Below, one piece after another: positions 5,609 to 8,187 of a DNA stretch of 8,187 bases (position 1 is its first letter; every line of letters begins with the position of its first letter). The stretch lies in contig CALANS010000168.1 in assembly GCA_937926105.1 (NCBI GenBank), positions 1-8,187 on the forward strand. The letters are read 5' to 3'. A program made the translations under genes and the position numbers. The notes under the pieces were generated by a model, which was given only the letters and a program-made list of their open reading frames with translations, made no database searches and was not told where the DNA came from. The stretch comes from an uncultured Actinomycetes bacterium (GTDB lineage Bacteria > Actinomycetota > Actinomycetes > Mycobacteriales > Nakamurellaceae).

Positions 5609-7440
5609 CCTCTCTCGCCGACCCGATCCTTCAGGCGCGCCGGCACGTCGAACGCTGGCGAGAGACCGCCGATCCCGACGATCTGGACGCCCGGCTCGCC
5701 GGTGTCGCCGGCGCCCTGGACGAGGCCCGCACGACGGCAGACGGCCCTCTGGTCGCCGAAGCCTGGCGGCTGCACCTGATGACGCTGCTCGAAGCCGAGA
5801 AGATCGCCGACATCTACGCGACTCTCGGCAAACTCGACCAGTGGTGCGCGATGCACCCCGATCCGGAATGCCGCCGGGTGCTCGACTGGTTGCGGGGGCT
5901 GCGCGCCATCCTCGACGGCGACCCGTCGCAAGCCGAAGCGCTGTTGGCGGCCTCCGTCACAGACCGACAGGCTCTCGGCCCGCTCACCACCATCCGTTGG
6001 TTCCAGGGGCGCTTCGACGAACTCGAAGCGCGCTACCTCCGGGTGCGCCGAGACGAGCCCGCCGAATCGTCACACGTGCTCATGCTCGCCTGGATCTGGG
6101 CGCACCAGGACAGGAAGACCGCCGCGCGCGGCGTGCTGGACACCCTCGGCGACATCCAGGCGCTACCGCGTGACCGGGACTGGCTGCTGCGCATGTCGCT
6201 GCTGGCCGAGCTCAGCGTGCTTCTCGACGATCGGGCATTGGCCGAGACAGTGCGGCGCATGCTGTCGCCCTACCCGCGGCGCATCGTGCTGATCGGCAAC
6301 GGATTCGGCTGCTGGGGCACCACCGACCGGCCGCTCGGCCTGCTCAGCCGCTACCTCGGCGATGTGGCCGACGCCGTCCGGCACCTCACCGCCAAAATCG
6401 AGCTGAGTGCCGCCGCGGCTGCCCACCCCTGGCTGGTGCGCGGCCAATTCGACCTGGCCGAGGTGCTGCTCGACGCCGGCTCCCCGCTCGCCGAGGCCCG
6501 GCGATACGCGCGGGAAGGCATCATGGGCGCGCGCCGGCTCGATTATCCCTGGCTATGGGCACGGGCGGAGGCCGTGGAGCACCGGCTCTTCCTTCGCACC
6601 ACGTCAATGTCTCGTCGACCTTCCGACGCAGCCGCGCCGCCGGCAGCAGCAGCGTCAGCGGCGGCCCCACCCGCAGCAGCAGCGGTACAGGCGCCGGTAC
6701 AGGCGGCCGCGCCCACGATCACCGTGTTGGGCGGCTTCGAAGTGCGCTCAGCGCCCGGCGGCGTCACCGCCTGGACGTCCCGAAAAGCCCGCGAACTCCT
6801 GTGCATACTTGTCACGTTCCGCGGCCGCCCGGTGTCTCGCGAGTTGCTGATGGAACACCTGTGGCCCGGTCAGGCCCCGTCCCGATTGCGCAACCGGCTT
6901 GCGGTGACGGTCTCCACCGTGCGGCGGGCACTCGATCCCGCCGCGGATTTCGACCGCGAGCACTTTGTCGGGACCACGAGGGACACGGTCCGGCTGCACG
7001 TGGATCACGTGACGATCGATGCAGAGTGGTTCCTGCGTACCGGTGCGGCGGCTCTGGCCCGGGGGACGCCGGCAGGTCGGCACCAGGCCGCATCGAGCGA
7101 GCGCGTCGATCACCTGAACGGGGACGAACAGGCGCTCACCGAGCGGGCGCTGTCGGATTCGCTCTCGTACTACCGGGGCGAGGCGTTCGCCGATGAGCCC
7201 TTCGCCGAATGGGCGACGGCGCTCCGCGACGAATGCGCTGCGATGCAGGTGGCGCTGCTGCATGCCGTCATCGCGGTGACGCGGTCGAGCTGGCGACGGG
7301 CGGATGCAGCCCGTCAGATACTGGCCACGGATCCCTACGATGAACGCGCGAACCGGGCCCTTGTGGAGGCGCTGCAGAACCTGGGCGCCCGCGGTGCCGC
7401 CGAGTCCACGCACGCGAAGTTCCATTCCAGCCTCGACTAA
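5605..7440 (+). CDS. SARP/BTAD-type transcriptional regulator with N-terminal helical repeats (611 aa)
   Basis: A likely DNA-binding regulator, probably an activator of the divergent operon. Residues 1-330 are alpha-helical repeats of TPR type, including LGLLSRYLGDVADAVRHL (244-261) and the following HPWLVRGQFDLAEVLLDAG, a pattern usual in the TPR part of MalT/AfsR-like ATPases. No Walker A motif (GxxxxGK) is present, so there is no ATPase domain. An Ala/Pro linker (341-370) leads to an OmpR-type winged helix (about 371-470: ITVLGGFEV, WTSRKARELLCIL, SRELLMEHLWP, RNRLAVTVSTVRRALD), then a bacterial transcriptional activator (BTAD) domain (470-605: AEWFLRTG, YYRGEAF, ATDPYDERANRALVEAL). This places the DNA-binding part at the C-terminus, reversed from AfsR, DnrI or EmbR but known in other actinobacterial regulators. 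The last BTAD helix seems short. The ligand sensed by the helical repeats is unknown. Confidence 0.87.
   Translation: MTSLADPILQARRHVERWRETADPDDLDARLAGVAGALDEARTTADGPLVAEAWRLHLMTLLEAEKIADIYATLGKLDQWCAMHPDPECRRVLDWLRGLRAILDGDPSQAEALLAASVTDRQALGPLTTIRWFQGRFDELEARYLRVRRDEPAESSHVLMLAWIWAHQDRKTAARGVLDTLGDIQALPRDRDWLLRMSLLAELSVLLDDRALAETVRRMLSPYPRRIVLIGNGFGCWGTTDRPLGLLSRYLGDVADAVRHLTAKIELSAAAAAHPWLVRGQFDLAEVLLDAGSPLAEARRYAREGIMGARRLDYPWLWARAEAVEHRLFLRTTSMSRRPSDAAAPPAAAASAAAPPAAAAVQAPVQAAAPTITVLGGFEVRSAPGGVTAWTSRKARELLCILVTFRGRPVSRELLMEHLWPGQAPSRLRNRLAVTVSTVRRALDPAADFDREHFVGTTRDTVRLHVDHVTIDAEWFLRTGAAALARGTPAGRHQAASSERVDHLNGDEQALTERALSDSLSYYRGEAFADEPFAEWATALRDECAAMQVALLHAVIAVTRSSWRRADAARQILATDPYDERANRALVEALQNLGARGAAESTHAKFHSSLD
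6628..6705 (+). repeat. In-frame Ala/Pro linker repeats in the regulator
   Basis: Two adjacent 30-base units (6628-6657 and 6658-6687) encode AAAPPAAAAS and AAAPPAAAAV. They are followed by gtacaggcg at 6685-6693 and again at 6697-6705, encoding VQAP-VQAA. These lie between the helical-repeat domain and the winged helix and probably form a flexible hinge. The codons of the two 10-residue units differ at several third positions, so the repeat is not a fresh duplication. Confidence 0.75.
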
Positions 7441-7472
7441 GTGCCCGGATTCCACACAACCGCCGCCAGGAC

Positions 7473-7964
7473 TCACGACCCAGCGATCAGGTGCCGGAAC
7501 GCCTCCAGGTTCTTCACCGAGTCCCCGCGCGACATCCGCCAGGCCCACTCGCGCCGGATCGCAGACGTGAACCCGCGCTCAAGAATCTGGTTGAAGTCCG
7601 AGTCGGACGTCTCCAGCACGACGCCCAGCAGCGTGTCGATCTCCTCGGGCGTGACGCCGCCCAGGGCGAGTCGACCGACCAGGTGAATGTCCCCCGAAGC
7701 GTCCACCGCGTAGGCGACCGTGCGCAGAGAAGCATTGCGTTGCAACAGGTATCGGTACACGGCTTCGTGATTCTCGTCCGGGTGACGGCACACGAACGAC
7801 TCCACCAAGAGCTCGTGCGCGCCGACGACGAGCCAGACCAGGGTTCGGTGCCGCCGCACACCGGGCAGAGTCACCAGGAACGCGTCGCCGCCTTCGCGGA
7901 GGAACGGAGCGTCCATGTCGTCCAGCGCACGCTCGATGGTCGAGCGGACGTCCCCCGCCGTCAC
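7473..7964 (-). CDS. YbjN-family protein (163 aa)
   Basis: A small cytoplasmic protein of the YbjN family, which has a type III secretion chaperone-like fold. Members are widespread in actinobacteria but poorly characterised. The sequence begins with a helix (VRSTIERALDDMD), then short strands (DAFLVTLPG, LVWLVVGAHELLVESFVCR). Next come the typical helix HEAVYRYLLQRNA, the strand pair TVAYAVDASGDIHLVGRLAL and the helix TPEEIDTLLGVVLET, with a helical tail to residue 163. The start is the GTG at 7964, with GAGGGGGG (7972-7979) seven bases before it. It follows mshA on the same strand, matching the position of Rv0487 in M. tuberculosis, and is probably co-transcribed with mshA. It converges with the regulator, with only 32 bp between their stop codons and no hairpin there. 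Confidence 0.85.
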   Translation of the reverse strand: MTAGDVRSTIERALDDMDAPFLREGGDAFLVTLPGVRRHRTLVWLVVGAHELLVESFVCRHPDENHEAVYRYLLQRNASLRTVAYAVDASGDIHLVGRLALGGVTPEEIDTLLGVVLETSDSDFNQILERGFTSAIRREWAWRMSRGDSVKNLEAFRHLIAGS

Positions 7965-8099
7965 GCCCCGGCCCCCCTCGGATCCCCCGCCAGATCCCCC
8001 GTCAGATTCTCCGCGCGTGTTACCCAGCCCGGCATATTTGCCTGCCTCACTAACACGCCGCGGAGGGAGCGGCGGCGGAGGGAGCGGCCGCGGACTGGG
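7965..8099 (-). repeat. mshA-ybjN spacer with tandem repeats and an inverted repeat
   Basis: This 135-bp spacer is rich in repeats. There are three 12-bp units in tandem (gatcccccgcca at 7981-7992, gatcccccgtca at 7993-8004 and a diverged copy at 8005-8016). A 14-bp direct repeat gcggagggagcggc occurs at 8060-8073 and 8075-8088. An inverted repeat pairs GCGTGTTA (8015-8022) with TAACACGC (8051-8058) and encloses GGCA-tatt-TGCC (8031-8042). The spacer has no stop codon in the frame shared by mshA and ybjN. It may hold an internal promoter or operator for ybjN; none is convincing. Confidence 0.55.
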
Positions 8100-8187
8100 T
8101 CACGCCCCGGCCCCGAGACCGGCCAACGCCGGTGCGGCGGCCCGCTGGTACACGTCCAGCAGCGCGTCCACGGTCGCGTCCCAGGAG
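8100..8187 (-). CDS. mshA: D-inositol-3-phosphate glycosyltransferase, C-terminal fragment
   Basis: Only the last 28 codons and the stop are present; the gene enters from beyond the right edge. The peptide starts SWDATVDALLDVYQ, which matches the end of MshA proteins, where a Ser-Trp-x-x-T-x-D-x-LL helix closes this GT-B glycosyltransferase. MshA joins N-acetylglucosamine to inositol-3-phosphate, the first step of mycothiol synthesis. The assignment rests on this short tail together with the following ybjN gene and nearby gpm1, which repeat the M. tuberculosis Rv0486-Rv0489 order. The tail after the helix is Ala/Gly-rich and shorter than in M. tuberculosis. Another GT-B glycosyltransferase cannot be excluded from the tail alone. 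Confidence 0.75.
   Translation of the reverse strand, partial: SWDATVDALLDVYQRAAAPALAGLGAGA

Noticed and set aside
7441..7472. Bidirectional terminator between the regulator and ybjN
   Set aside because: The 32-bp convergent gap has no stem-loop or T-run.
6748..7548. 266-codon minus-strand open frame
   Set aside because: It is antisense to the winged-helix and BTAD part of the regulator and overlaps the end of ybjN. No motif was seen.
7981..8016. CRISPR-like array
   Set aside because: The three units are 12 bp and directly adjacent, without spacers; this is a simple tandem repeat.

Overview
The window is high-GC DNA with the coding style of a mycolic-acid actinobacterium (Mycobacteriales). 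Two partial core genes at the edges support this. At the left edge, on the minus strand, is the N-terminus of a 2,3-bisphosphoglycerate-dependent phosphoglycerate mutase (gpm1/gpmA). At the right edge, also minus, is the last 28 codons of what looks like mshA, the mycothiol glycosyltransferase, followed by a YbjN-family gene. In Mycobacterium tuberculosis the same block runs mshA (Rv0486), Rv0487, Rv0488, gpm1 (Rv0489), so the edges are recalled core synteny. The genus cannot be fixed from this window.

Between ybjN and gpm1 lie about 7.2 kb that I do not know from the reference locus. Reading down the minus strand from 5392 to 213 there are five co-directional genes: a short lipoprotein with a two-cysteine helical domain; a cytoplasmic protein with 16 cysteines in zinc-ribbon arrangement; a 344-residue protein with an internally duplicated, PH-like-looking module; a 732-residue exported protein with an Ig-like middle region; and a second short lipoprotein. 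Genes 1/2 and 4/5 are joined by identical TGATG stop/start overlaps, and the other two gaps are only 54 and 61 bp, so this is very probably one operon. Divergent from it, across a 212-bp region, is a 611-residue SARP/BTAD-type regulator with its DNA-binding domain at the C-terminus and a helical-repeat domain at the N-terminus. It converges on ybjN with only 32 bp between them.

The simplest reading is an accessory cassette: one activator plus one operon that makes two exported lipoproteins, one large exported protein and two cytoplasmic proteins. This suggests an envelope-associated system of unknown function. Its biochemical role cannot be read from the sequence. Smaller signals worth checking are a chain of ATGA-overlapping mini-ORFs leading into the PH-like gene, palindromes and a possible ECF-type promoter in the divergent region, and an mshA-ybjN spacer that stays open in frame and reads as a Pro-rich then Gly/Ser-rich linker. 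No tRNA, rRNA, CRISPR, insertion sequence or convincing intrinsic terminator was seen.
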